From Euglena gracilis (taxonomy: Eukaryota; Euglenida; Euglenophyceae; Euglenales): a stretch of DNA of 64,000 nucleotides. A program made the position numbers and the translations under genes. The stretch spans positions 42,184,437-42,248,436 of the forward strand of contig CP154956.1 in NCBI GenBank assembly GCA_039621445.1, read 5' to 3'. Shown piece after piece: positions 45,726-57,876 of this stretch (position 1 is its first letter; each line of letters starts with the position of its first letter). Below the pieces are notes generated by a model, which was not told where the DNA came from, made no database searches, and saw only the letters and a list, made by a program, of their open reading frames with translations.

Positions 45726-47363
45726 GCCAAACTTTTACACCTAACGCCCGATTCTTTTGCACTCCACCGTATTTATTTGCACTTTTGGTCAATATTTTTG
45801 CACTTTATCTCAAAAATGTTTGCACTTTTCAAAAATTTGTTCGCACGTTATCTCAAAAATATTTGCCTACGTTCCGAAAATTTTTGCACACAGATCGGGC
45901 GTTTTGCACTTTTGCCCCTGAGTCCGCGTCTTAGGTGCAGGGACTCAGGACAGGGTTTGTGTCTACGCCGCCGGACTCCAGGCATGAGGTCTGTGTCTTA
46001 AGGGGGTGTTTCCCCCGCGACCCCCCCGCGACCCCCCCCCCCGCGACCCCCCCGCGACCCCACCCTGAGCCCGATTCGGGCTTCTGAAAAGTACAAAAAA
46101 TTCGCATTAATTAGGAATTTGCCACTCAATTAGGAATCAAAAATACGAAAATTTGGCCCCAAATTCCTAATTGGACCAATTTTCGGACCCAAATGGCGCG
46201 CAAATTCCTAATTGGGATCTAAAATTAGAAGGCAGGATGACGTCACACAAGTCACGCATGACCTGCCGTGAAACCCATTCCCCCCCCCCCCCCGCGACCC
46301 CCCCCCCCCACCCCGCGACCCCCCCCCCCCCCCCGCGACCCCAACACCCCCTAAAACGCAGTCTCCGTCCAAAATGCTGCGTCTTGAATAATGATTTTGT
46401 TGACCCCCAAAACCGACCAAAATGGTCAGAAAGCGGAAATGAATGGTTTGAAATGGAAATGTCATGCTGCAAAAGCCGATTGACCTCAGAATTTGTCCCA
46501 CTTCATTCCAATCTTTAACAAATGAGTTGCATTGGTTCGTTTCAAGCCGTTTTGAGCTGTTTTTCGAATACAATTTGTTGTAAATGGACAATAAAACTCC
46601 AAGGCCAAGATGTGGTATTGAGAAAAATCAAAGACAGGAGTTCTTGGACATTTCCAAACACCAACTTCTGGTTCTGGAGTTGTGAAAAATCTTGACCATC
46701 AAAAATGCACTGGATTCGTTGTTGAGAATTCATCTGCAAGCACCGGTGCATTTGAAAGGGTTTTTTTTGATTGTGCAAAAATAAAATGACGGAGGGCAAA
46801 TATTTTTTGAGCAAGTGCAAATATTTTTGGCAGCGCAGTGCAAAAATTTTTGACAGCTCTGGGCAAAATTTTTTGTGGGCGCTGGGCGAAAATTTTGACT
46901 GGATTGGGCAAATATTTTTGTCAGCCATGGGCAAACATTTCGGACGCTAGGTGTAAGGAAAGTGGCTTATCAAAGAAATTTTCTGCTGAGCGAAGGCAAT
47001 TTTGTGGAAAAAATCAGAAATTGTCCATTCTTGTCACGAATCTCTTATGGCAATTTTTGAAACCACCCATCTGGATAGTTTTTCTCATTCCTAACCTAAA
47101 TAAGATGCGTTGAGATGCAACCATATAAGACCCCCCATGTAAGACCCCCCCCTATATAAACCAGCGTTTGAGACGCCGGGTTCAGGACAGAACCGGCGTC
47201 CCCCCCCCCCCCCACGGGTTTTCCGGATGCCGGTTCTGTCCTAAAACCCGGTGTTAGGAACGCCGGTGTTGTCCAAAACCCGGCGTCCAATTTTCATTCC
47301 TAAAAAATGTCACCGAAAGTGCCCAAAAGTGGCCCTAAGGTGCTGGTATGACTGTTTTTATAC

Positions 47364-47467
47364 AAAAATCGACCGACACTAACAGATTCAGCAGGGGCGC
47401 CGGGCGCGAGCGAGCGAAGCGAGCCGCCCGGCGCCCCTGCTGAATCTGTTAGTGTCGGTCGATTTTT
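47364..47467. repeat. Perfect 43-bp-arm hairpin
   Basis: The left arm starts 'aaaaatcgaccgacactaac' and the right arm ends 'gttagtgtcggtcgattttt'. By hand count the arms are 43 bp without mismatch, with an 18-nt loop 'cgagcgagcgaagcgagc'. An identical copy is at 49811-49914, and a diverged one at about 55565-55676. Confidence 0.95.
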
Positions 47468-47564
47468 CTAAAACCTATTTTGTCTGGGCCCGACGCCTGT
47501 CTTGATAATCATTCGACCGAACCGCCTGGACGGAAATATGGTCAAAAAGGTGGTTTTTGGCCCA

Positions 47565-47702
47565 TTAACGGCGCCTGAATGGAAATCGACTTTCATAAAC
47601 GGGCGCCTGAATGGAAATCGACCGACATAAACGGGCGCCTGAATGGAAATCGACTGACATAAACGGGCGCCTGATTGGAAATCGACTGACATAAACGGTT
47701 TC
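47565..47702. repeat. Tandem array, 32-bp unit
   Basis: Units of 'ggcgcctgaatggaaatcga' plus 'ctgacataaacg' repeat with 32-bp period, about four times. Other arrays of the same unit are at 48393-48545 (about five units), 50015-50147 (about four) and 55252-55325 (about two). Confidence 0.9.
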
Positions 47703-49059
47703 CGATGTCTTGGAAATCGACCAACCTTTTGTTTCCTTTTTTGAATGCCTTTTGTTCCGTTTTGGGACATTGTCAGTTTCAGCCTGAAGTTGATGTCGAC
47801 CAACCTTTTGCCTTTTTTTTCGAACTGCTTTTTTCTTTTTCCAATCTCTATAGCAAGAACTGCGTCTTAAACGCAGACTCTGACCTGAGTCTGCGTTTCG
47901 AAACGCAGACTCAGGCCGAATAACAGACTGAGCGTTTCGAAACACAGACTCAGGCCAGAGACTGCGTTTTTTTAGAAAGACAGATTTTGACCAAAGCCAT
48001 GTTGCTATGAACACAGCCTTGGCCCGAAATCCGATGATGTCAATATAATTGCAATACAGGCGTCAAGCCCAGAAAATAGGTTTGACATTGCCAAATCACT
48101 CCTCACCCGAAAGCTTTTCTTTCAGATGACCAGTGATGACAACTGGTTCAGGACAAATTTGCCGAATGCTTTTTCTGAAGATCCAGAAAATAATAATCTT
48201 AAATACCGTCCTTCCGTCTGTTCCATCCAAAGTTCAGCCAGCTGTGATCACCTGGCCACAAAATTTGGTTTTTGTCGGATCCATAGCTCCTCCACAACCC
48301 CATAGGACCAAAAATGTCGAAAAAAAGGGAAATCCAAAATGTCCAAAAAGTCCCTAAAAATTCCCAATCTGACCAGCAACAGATTTCAATGGAATGGAAA
48401 TCGACCGACATAAACGGGCTCCTGAATGGAAATCGACCAACATAAACGGGCGCCTGAATGGAAATCGACTGACATAAACGGGCGCCTGAATGGAAATCGA
48501 CCGACATAAACGGGCGCCTGAATGGAAATTGACCGACATAAACAATTTCAGCCTGAAATCCGTTAATGTCAGTAGAATTTCAAGACAGGCGTCGGGCCCA
48601 GAAAATAGGTTTTAACCATCTAGGACAATGAATTTTGCCATTTGGGGACCACTGGGGTGGATGTCCAAATTTTGTGAAATTGGCCCAGATTTCGATATAG
48701 CGTACCGTGCGGCGTGGAAAGATCTGATGAGCACCGCTGGCCGTGCTCATCACGGGGGCACCAGAGTTGTGAAATTAGGATTTCCCAGTGACAGAAAATA
48801 AGAGCTCCAGGCGGCGTCGCTGAATTTGGTGGTGATCGCCAGTCGTCATGAAAAGAGCTTTCGATTGAGGGGTGACTTTGTACCAGGACAATTGACACAG
48901 CCAGAAATACCCTCGCGATCGCCGGAATTTGGTGAAATGCAAAGTGGCGTGACATTGCAGATCAGTGGTCGGAGATTGGTCCTGGGAGTGTCCTTTGACC
49001 GAAGGGTGGGGACGCCGGTTCTGTCCTGAACCCGGCGTCTCTAAAACGCCGGTTTAAAC

Positions 49060-49142
49060 AAGGGGTGGCGGACGCCGGTTCTGTCCAAAACCCGGCGTTC
49101 CGGACGCTGGGTTTTGGACAGAACCGGCGTCCGCCACCCCTT
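49060..49142. repeat. Inverted repeat of the 'cggacgccggttctgtcc' family
   Basis: 'ggggtggcggacgccggttc' pairs with 'gaaccggcgtccgccacccc' with arms of about 37 bp and one mismatch. Single or partial copies of the 'cgccggttctgtcc...aacccggcgt' unit lie at 44338-44465, 47163-47290, 51030-51160 and 51780-51900. Confidence 0.9.
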
Positions 49143-49799
49143 TTTTGTAGTAAAGACCCCCCCTGGGATTTTGGCTCCTGAGGGGGGGGGTCTTATATGG
49201 GGGGGGGCATGGTAATTTGCCAATTTGAGGCATTTGGAGCCTTTTGTGGCCCTCATTGGTGCCAGTTTACGACATTTTATGGACATAGAGGTGACATAGA
49301 GGTAGAGGTAGAGGTGGGTCTATTTCAAAAAAGGGGTGGCGGACGGGGGGGGGGAATTTTCGGCCGTTTCGGGCACTTTGTCCCGTCCCTTCTATTCTTT
49401 GAAGCCATGAAGCCGACCGGGATTAGGAATTCATTTGCCGTATGTTGTGGGGTTGTTATGGTATATTCCCGAACACCTCTGTTCAGGGCGGTGGGTCTTA
49501 TTGATAGATACATGCCGGGGATGGTTCAATGGACAAAAAACCCAAAAGATGCCAAGTCCTCGACCCAGGGGCCATGCAAGTGGTGAAGCTGTGCTGCCCT
49601 TGCATGTGCAAAAAAAAAGTCCCAACCCACCTGCCTTAGCTGTTCCTCTGGGGCTGAAGGGGGGGGAAAGTTTTCGCCCGTTTTGGAGCCTTTTGCAAAA
49701 CCAGGAAAATTCCCAAATTTCAGGGGGGGAAATTTTCGGGGGGACAATTTACGCAGAGGGACTGTATCCCCCATTTTTTGAAGTTTAAGCCCCCCCTCC

Positions 49800-50870
49800 A
49801 AATTCTATACAAAAATCGACCGACACTAACAGATTCAGCAGGGGCGCCGGGCGCGAGCGAGCGAAGCGAGCCGCCCGGCGCCCCTGCTGAATCTGTTAGT
49901 GTCGGTCGATTTTTCTAAAACCTATTTTGTCTGGGCCCGACGCCTGTCTTGATATTCATTCGACGGAACCGCCTGGACGGAAATATGGTCAAAAAGGTGG
50001 TTTTTGGCCCATTAACGGGCGCCTGAATGGAAATCGACTTTCATAAACGGGCGCCTGAATGGAAATCGACTGACATAAACGGGCGCCTGAATGGAAATCG
50101 ACTGTCATAAACGGGCGCCTGAATGGAAATCGACTGACATAAACGGTTTCCGATGTCTTGGAAATCGACCAACCTTTTGTTTCCTTTTTTAAATGCTTTT
50201 TGTTCCGTTTTGGGACATTTTCAGTTTCAGCCTGAAACCTGTTAATGTCGACCAACATTTTGTCTCTTTTTTTTTCGGAATGCTTTTTTCTTTTTTTCAA
50301 TCTCTATATCAAGAACTGCTTCTTAAACGCAGATTCTGACCTGAGTCTGCGTTTCGAAACGCAGACTCAGGCCGAATAACAGACTCAGCGTTTCGAAACA
50401 GAGACTCAGGCCAGAGTCTGCGTTTTATTACAAACACAGATTTTGACCAAAGCCATGAACACAGCCTTTTGCTATGAACACAGCCTTGGCCCGAAATCCG
50501 ATGATGTCAATATAATTGCAATACAGGTGTCGAGCCCAGAAAATAGGTTTGACATTGCCAAATAACTCCTCACCCGAAAGCTTTTCTTTTAGATGACCAG
50601 TGATATTCAGGACAAATATGCCGAATGCTTTTTCTGAAGATCCAGAAAATAATAATCTTAAGTACCGTCCTTCCGTCTGTTCCCAAAGTTCAGCCAGCTG
50701 TGATCACCTGGCCACAAAATTTGGTTTTTGTCTGATCCATAGCTCCTCCACAACCCCATAGGACCAAAAATGTCGAAAAAAAGGGAAATCCAAAATGTCC
50801 AAAAAATCACTAAAAATTCCCAATCTGACTAGCAACAGATTTCAATGGAATTTCAAGGTCATTCCAATGT
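49800..50870. mobile_element. Hairpin-bearing TIR element, copy B
   Basis: Same order as copy A: hairpin (49811-49914), terminal sequence 'aaaacctattttgtctgggc' at 49917, 32-bp array, palindromes, and 'caaaatttggtttttgtctg'. The right terminal repeat seen in copy A is missing: the match ends near 50850 after 'caacagatttcaatgg', without the second array. So it is 3'-truncated. Confidence 0.75.
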
Positions 50871-51029
50871 GTTCCCATGCATTTTGAGTCAAATTTACTC
50901 AATCAAATTTGGGGATTTCAAAAAGTACCATGCCCCCCCCCATCCCAAGAGGCCACTTTTTCCGTATGGGAATAGTTGGGGGCCAGGGCTGGATAGAGGT
51001 AGAGGTAGAGGTCAAAGTCCTCTACCTCT

Positions 51030-51900
51030 ATCTAAACCGGCGTTTGAGACTCCGGGTTCAGGACAGAACCGGCGTCCCCCCCCCACGGGTTTTACTGACG
51101 CCGGTTCTGTCCTAAAACCCGGCGTTAGGAACGCCGGTTTTGTCCAAAACCCGGCGTCCGGTTTTCATTCCTAAAAATGTCACCAAAAGTGCCCAAAAGT
51201 GGCCCTAAGGTGCTGGTATGACTGTTTCAACCATCTAGGACGATGAATTTTGCCATTTGGGGACCACTAGGGTGGATATCCAAATTTGGTGAAAATTGGC
51301 CCAGATTTGGAAATAGAGTACCGTGCGGCGTGGAAGGATCTGATGAGCACCGCTGGTCGTCTGTTGAAAAGAGCTTTCCATCGAGGGGTAACTTGGTACC
51401 CTAACGTTGCACGCAGCCAGAGATACGCTCGCGATCGTCGGATCGGCCAGAATCTGAGTCGAAATTTGTGGTAATTTTCAGGGATTTTTGGTTTAAGATG
51501 CTGAATAAACCTTACAGAAACGTTTTTTCTCTTCGAATCAACTACGTGAGGGGCCCTGGGGGGCACCAGAGTTGTGAAATTAGGATTTCCCAGTGACAGA
51601 AAATAAGAGATCCAGGCGGCGTGGCTGAATTTGGTGAGGGGTGAGTTTGTACCTAGACGATTGACACAGCCAGAAATACCCTCGTGATCGCCGGAATTTG
51701 GTGAAATGCAAAGTGGCGTGACATTGCAGATCAGCGGTCGGAGATTGGTCCTGGTAGTGTCCTTTGACCGAAGGGTGGGGACGCCGGTTCTGTCCTGAAC
51801 CCGGCGTCTCTAAAACGCCGGTTTAAACAAGGGGTGGCGGACGCCGGTTCTGTCCAAAACCCGGCGTTCCGGACGCCGGTTCCGTCCGAACGGACGCTGG
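51030..51900. repeat. Duplicated locus, copy 2 (empty site)
   Basis: Continuous counterpart of 47145-47356 plus 48615-49060. The junction reads 'gactgtttcaaccatctagg', showing the state before insertion of the element found in copy 1. It contains an internal extra part at about 51350-51545 absent from copy 1. Confidence 0.8.
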
Positions 51901-52899
51901 TCAAGAGCCCAAAAAACCCTCCCCGGGGGGGGTAATGCAGTTGATTGGAGGTCCCTGACCTCCAGTGGTTGATAACGGCCAGATTGGGCCAACCAGGTCG
52001 GCCCGACCTCCGGGATCGTCATAGCCAATCATTCCCCCCCCTTCTGGTGCCGAGGGTCCGTCAGACAAGGCGAACCTCCCTTTTTTTCCAGCTGGCACCT
52101 TTTTCTAGCTGGCCAGATGGATATCCCCCCCCCCCCGGTCCTTCAAAAAACGCTGGTCAGCAGGATTTCCTGCACCGACCAAAACTCTGGGCTGACATTC
52201 CACATTGGGCATCCCCTCCACCTTCCGCATGAAACGGGAATGGGTATTGCGTGTTTTTGTGGGTCTGGCCAACCTCGGCCATTCACAATTTGGTCATTTG
52301 CAAAAATCCGACTCAGCTCCTCAACTCAGACAGGATTTGTGAAATAGGTTGAATACAGTCAGGGCTTAGGGTTGAGTTATGGTCAGGGGAAGGGTTAGGG
52401 TTAGGTATCCATCCCCCCCATAAACGACACCCCCCGAAACCCTGAAAACCCCCAAGGGGTGTCACACATGAGCATAGGTGTCACAAGGGGGGGGGGCGCC
52501 CGCCCCCCTGGGATTCCAAAATGGCAAAGACGGGTAATATTAGAGATTTGTGGGAAATGATCCCTTATTTATCCTGAAAATGGGATTTACTTCTTCAAAA
52601 TATACAAAAAAATGCCAGCAAAGAAAAAAATTTGTCACCACATAAAAAATCAGTATCTCAGAAACAATCTCTTTTGTCTAAACTTTGAAAATTTGATGAT
52701 GTCCGACCAATTTTTGTTTTCACATTTTCAACGACAAAATCCCGTTCCCACCTTGTTGCCCTTCGAAGGTCAAGCCTGCTTGACACAAAAGAAATTTGGC
52801 AAATTTGCCACGGCAAGCCCAAATCCAACCCATTTTTGCACCCCCGAAAGTCAAAAATCTATCATCGTCCAGCTGCCCTTTGGGCGGATATAAAATGTA

Positions 52900-53050
52900 A
52901 GGGTATAAAATAAAATATATACCAACACCCCCCCCCTATTTGGCCGCCCTCCGGGCGGCCCGGACCCCCCTTCTGGCCAATTAGGGGGGGGGGACAATTA
53001 GGGGGGGGGTTACCCCTAACCCCCCCCCTAATTGGCCACCTGGACCCCGT
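52900..53050. repeat. C/G-run palindrome
   Basis: 'ggccgccctccgggcggcc' and paired runs 'aattaggggggggggaca' / 'ccccccctaattgg' make a nested inverted repeat. Confidence 0.7.
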
Positions 53051-54120
53051 CCCTCATAGTCGCGAACCCCCGTAAACACCCGAATATACCCTGCGGGCTG
53101 GGAAAAAGGGCGCTGGCTGGAACAAGGCAGCAGGCCGGCTGCACCCCCAGAAGGGGATGGAGCACCCTGTTGTCAGCCATGGATTTGCTACGAAAGGGCA
53201 GGGAGGGGGTTCACAGAACAGTGAAAACCTGTCACCGTCTCCGCCCTTCGGGCGGCAAAGTGCCAATGAGAGTAGTCAACCTTCCACTGGATGCTTGCCC
53301 CCGGGGAAAAACTGTTCCAACACCATGCACATGGGGGGTGTCATTTGTGGGGGGTTCTGAAAAGCAAGGCAAAATCTCTTGGGCGGGTCAATTGCATCTT
53401 GAAAAAAATTTGATAAAAATTTGATCCGAAGAATTCCGACTGGAAGGGGTGGTGTCACCAATGGAGACCAGGCAGGGGGGGCATCCAGACCCCGGTGACT
53501 GGATCGTTTTGACCTGGATCGATCAGTTCGGGGGGGGGGGGGGTTCGGAGGCCAAACTCAATTTGCCCAATTTAAACAAAAAACAAACTTTGCAATTTTA
53601 TCAGTTTTAAACATGCCCTAAAAGTGCGAATTTGGTCATTTTTTTGGCAATTTTTTTGTTTGATATTTTGAGCATTTGGAGGTTTTTGGAGGTTTTTGGG
53701 GTTTGGCCATTTTTGGTTCAACTGGCTCAGTTGGGGTCTGGTCAGGTTGGGGGGGGGGGGCCAAAAAAGTCAACCGAACCTGGGGAGGGGGGGGGGGCAG
53801 GGGTCCAAAAACTAAGCAGGTAAAAAGCTCAGCATTGCAGAAAACCTGGCTGTTTTGGTTCACCCATTTTCTCCAGTGCCCAGGTGGAAGTCTCGCAGTT
53901 TTTCCCAGGCAACCACTCTGGGATTGACCTGGGGAGAGGCCAACGTTTGGTCAGGACGACCCCACCAGCCCAGCGCACCTTACAGGACCCTCCAAAAAAT
54001 GTGTATGCTTGTGAGATCATGCAGTCAACTGACATGGCGAATGGCTCGTGAAATGCCCCGGAAAAAGATTTTGTCATGAACCCGCTCAGCTGTCCCTTTC
54101 TCTCTCTTTCATCTCCACAG

Positions 54121-54411
54121 TTTCTTTACCTGCGAGAAAACGACTTTGTTCGCTTTGACCCAGGAATCCCTTTGATCAACCTCAAGGTAACATCTCTCTT
54201 GGGGATCAGGTGACAAACATGTCTTCAACAGGTTCTTGATCTTTGTCAAAACCGTCTTGTGAATGTGGATTTTCTACATCTCCTCCCTCAGCTGCGGGTG
54301 TGGAAATGCAAAACCGTATTCAATCTGAATCTTGTTTTTGCTCAGCACCTATATTTGACAGGCAATTGCATCGAAAGTTTCGAAGGGTTCCATGACTTGG
54401 AGGAACTGGAG
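54121..54411 (+). CDS. Three consecutive 66-bp exons, one LRR each
   Basis: Exons 54121-54186, 54232-54297 and 54346-54411 are each exactly 66 bp, phase 0, and encode exactly 22 residues, one leucine-rich repeat. The introns are only 45 and 48 bp, with GT starts ('ctcaaggtaaca', 'ctgcgggtgtgg') and AG ends ('tcttcaacag', 'tttttgctcag'). The 132-bp exon at 57211-57342 holds two repeats. Further LRR exons probably lie left of 54121, though I did not find them. Confidence 0.85.
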
Positions 54412-57400
54412 GTGTGTTGTCATCCTCCGCCAATTTTGCTCAAATGGTTGAGGAATGGAAAAGCTGATTCTTCAAAATGAGAACACCAAAAAGATAAATG
54501 GAAAATCAGCACCAATTGCTTGAGTTGCACTTTTGTCGGCAAATTTTCTTTAAAACTGAAAAACAGTGGCCCTACTTTCAGTGAATATATTACGTAATTT
54601 CCCCATCATTAATTTTCCAAAGCAGTCGAAATTTCTCATTTTCCCACCGTTTCAGCCCGGAGAATGCCACTGACATATGGGCTTACCGGATTTGAACATG
54701 AATGGGGTTGAGAGGGTGGTTTCCCTTCACCTATGATGCCAAATGCGTGTAAAAGTTAGAAAGGATTTTCAGTCTGTATGTGCATCAGCATGCCATGTGC
54801 CTTCAAAAGGATTTGCCTTCAAAAGGATGTGTCGGGCTATTTTTCTCAAAACCTATTTTCTGGGCCCGATGCCTGGCTTGAATTTCCACTGACTTATATG
54901 GAATTCAGGCTGAAATTGTTCAGGTCATTCGATTTCCATTCAGGCGCCTGTTTAGGTCAGTCGATTTCCAAGACATTGATATCTGTTGCAGGTCAGATTT
55001 GTATTTCCACTTTTCTTTGACATTTTTGGTCCTATTGGGTTCTGGAAGCATTTTTGGACCAGACAAAAGCTAAATTTTGCAGTCAGATGATTACAACTGG
55101 CTGAAATTAGGATGTCCCATGTCATTTTCTCGAATGAGCAATCTGTGCAATTTGGCCAGATTCAGTTGCCATCGCTGGTTGTCAGGGTGATTAGGAAAAC
55201 TTCAGCTGCTCCCAATCGTCTGAATTCAGGAATTTCAGTTTCATGACTGACCTAAACGGGCGCCTGAATGGAAATCGACTGACCTAAACGGGCGCCTGAA
55301 TGGAAATCGACTGACCGAAAGAGATTCCGATGCCTTGGAAATCGGCCAACATTTTCTGTTTCATTTTTCTGAATGCCATTTCGGGCATCTTTGGCAGTAT
55401 CTAGAATTGTCGATTTTCATTCAGGTGCCGTTCAGGTCAGTCAATTTCCATTCAGGCGCCCGTTAATGGGCCAAAAACCACTTTTTTGGCAGTATTTCCA
55501 TCCAGGCGGTTTGGTTGAATGAAATTCAAGACAGGCATGTGGGCCCAGACAAAATAGGTTTTAGAAAAGTTTACCAACACTAACAGATTCAGCAGGGGTG
55601 CCGGGCCATGCGAGCGAAGCGAGTGGCCAGCACCTCTGCTGAATCTGTTAGCGTTGGTCAATTTTTGTATAGAAATTCATTCAACCGAACATCCTGGATG
55701 GAAATACTGCCAGAAAAAGGTTTTTGGCCAATAAACTGGTGCCATCTTGGAAATCGACCCACATAAACAGATTTCAATGTCTTGGAAATCGACTGACCTT
55801 TTTGGTTTCATTTTTAGTTTTTAGTTTTTACAGTTCATATGGTAGTAGCCTAGTGGGCGTTCCCCAATCCCCCACCCTCAGCATTTTTGGTCGTTATTTT
55901 TAAGAAATGTTTGGACGAAAGAAAGAGGAAGTCGACTGACTTTTGGTTCCCCTTTGGCTTTTTCGGCAATATTCAGATTTGCATGTATGCTCGTGCAGCT
56001 GCCCTGGGCCAAAGAAAAACCCCGTCGGCCGAGGCCCAGGGACAATAAGGGGGGGGGACAATGAGGGGGTATAACACGCCACCCTCCGAGGGTCTTGAAA
56101 TCCCACCTGGATATAAGCCGGGGGGCTTTAAGCTGGGGGGGGTGTTGTTGAGGTTATCTCTTCAGAGCAAGAGCGAAGCTTGCCACTAAGCAAAAGGGGG
56201 ACCTTATTGTCCAATCGAGCCTCCCGGGGGCAGGTCAGTGGGACAATAAAGGGGGGGGTATTGGGGGGGGATGCTATTTTGCAATATGTATTTATATTGT
56301 ACATGTTGTACATGTATATATTACATATATTGCTATATTAGGGGGGAATCTAGCTTTTCTGGGTTTTCTAAACAAATTTTGTTGGTTTTCACTTGCAGTC
56401 AAATGCCATTTTTTTTTACCAAATTCTCGTTGTGCACCTCATATTCTCCCCCAAAATGTGCAAGTTTTGTCCAAAACACGCAATTTCTGGATTTCCACCC
56501 AACATTTTCTTCTTTTTTTTCCTGAATGGCATCATATTAGAATGGCTGCATATTAGAGGGGAGAAGGGCATTTTATTTGGGCGGCAAAAAAATTCCCCGG
56601 GGGGGTTGTGTTTTGGCCGGGGAGCTTTAAATTTGGGGAGGCAATTGTACATTTGGGGAGGGGACTTTACTGCTAGAACTCTTCAACCTTGGAGAGATGT
56701 TCATGATAATTTTTGGACCTTTTTTGCTACGGTACGTTTTGGGTAACGCAGCAAGGCAAGAACAGACCGGGAAGTGTTTTTGGGTTAGGAACAGGGCGTT
56801 ACCCGGTTCGACCCCGGGTCAAAGCCCAGCTCCATCCTGGGACCTCTATTGGAGGAGGAGGGGGTCAGCCAGCAGCCTTGCTCCAGCCAGCCCAAAATTT
56901 CCAGCCTCTGAGCTGGACCCCTCCCAGGGGGGGGGGGTCCTCGAGCAACGCCCTGGTTGGGAATCACACCATGTGGTTCTCCCAACATACCCAATTCAAC
57001 CCCCCCTTTTATCCTGTGAGTGAGCTTCGCTCTGACCCATGAAGCTACAAGAGCTGAACACCCCGTGGTGTGTATCCCCAGCGAGATCTTTTCTGGATGG
57101 GTGAAAATTTTAGTGGTCTTAGAATTGCAGCTGTCGGCGGCTGCAAAATGACTGGGCAGAAAAATGTTTATACCCCCAAAGGTCCCCTCAATGTTTCACT
57201 CTCTACGCAGACCCTTTGTGTCTCTAACAACCGGATTCCGTCGTTCGAAGGCCTGGGCATGCTGCCCAACCTGCGAATTCTGAGCGTCAGCAACAACTTG
57301 GTCTCCGACTACAAATTCTTTCCTTTCCTCCCATCATTATACGTACGTTTCCTGTCCCTCTGATTTTTTTATTCGTTTCGGGTTCTTTCTTTACTGTCCA

Positions 57401-57797
57401 TAAAATTACAATAGCAACCAAGTTCATCTTCCGGGTTGAGCCATTGCCATTTCCCCAAGAAACTCTTTTTGTGCAGGTGCTGAACCTCCAGGGCAACCCA
57501 CTGAGCACCCATGAGCTTTACAGGAAGCTGGCCATTGCAGTGTGCAGCAACGAATTGTCCAAGATCGACAGCGTGGACGTTTCCGACAGCGAGCTGGAGG
57601 ATACACAGAGCTACCGTGGGAAAATAGCATTCTGCATCACAGAGGGATTTATGGCAGAAGAGACAGGATTTAGTGTGTCAGAACAGGCGGACAAATTTCT
57701 TTTGACCAAGCAGCGAGAGACAACCAGGTTTCAGATCATTTTTGCACTGCAATTGGATTATTGGATTTTAGTAATTGCGCAATGTGTGTGTGTGTGT

Positions 57798-57876
<79 letters not shown>

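Larger units (their letters stand above)
47357..48614. mobile_element. Hairpin-bearing TIR element, copy A
   Basis: The element begins with the 104-bp perfect hairpin (47364-47467), followed at 47470 by 'aaaacctattttgtctgggc' and 'ccgacgcctgtcttga'. It ends at 48580-48614 with the reverse complement of the same sequence ('tcaagacaggcgtcgggccc', 'agaaaataggtttt'). Inside are two arrays of a 32-bp unit, the 'aaacgcagactc' palindromes, and a second internal copy of the terminal sequence near 48060. No coding frame of note. The empty site at 51223-51230 ('gactgtttcaaccatc') shows it inserted as a unit. Confidence 0.75.
47145..49142. repeat. Duplicated locus, copy 1 (carries an inserted element)
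   Basis: Segments 47145-47356 and 48615-49060 match 51030-51226 and 51227-51830 in the same order. Shared words include 'ccaaaagtggccctaaggtg', 'atgaattttgccatttgggg', 'cgtgcggcgtgga' and 'gtgtcctttgaccgaagggt'. In this copy the two halves are separated by the 1.26-kb element of 47357-48614; in copy 2 they are joined directly. Confidence 0.85.

Noticed and set aside
56795-56850. tRNA-like text 'cccggttcgaccccggg'
   Set aside because: It looks like a T-arm with loop 'ttcgacc', but the seven bases after it have no complement upstream at tRNA distance and there is no D-arm or anticodon arm.
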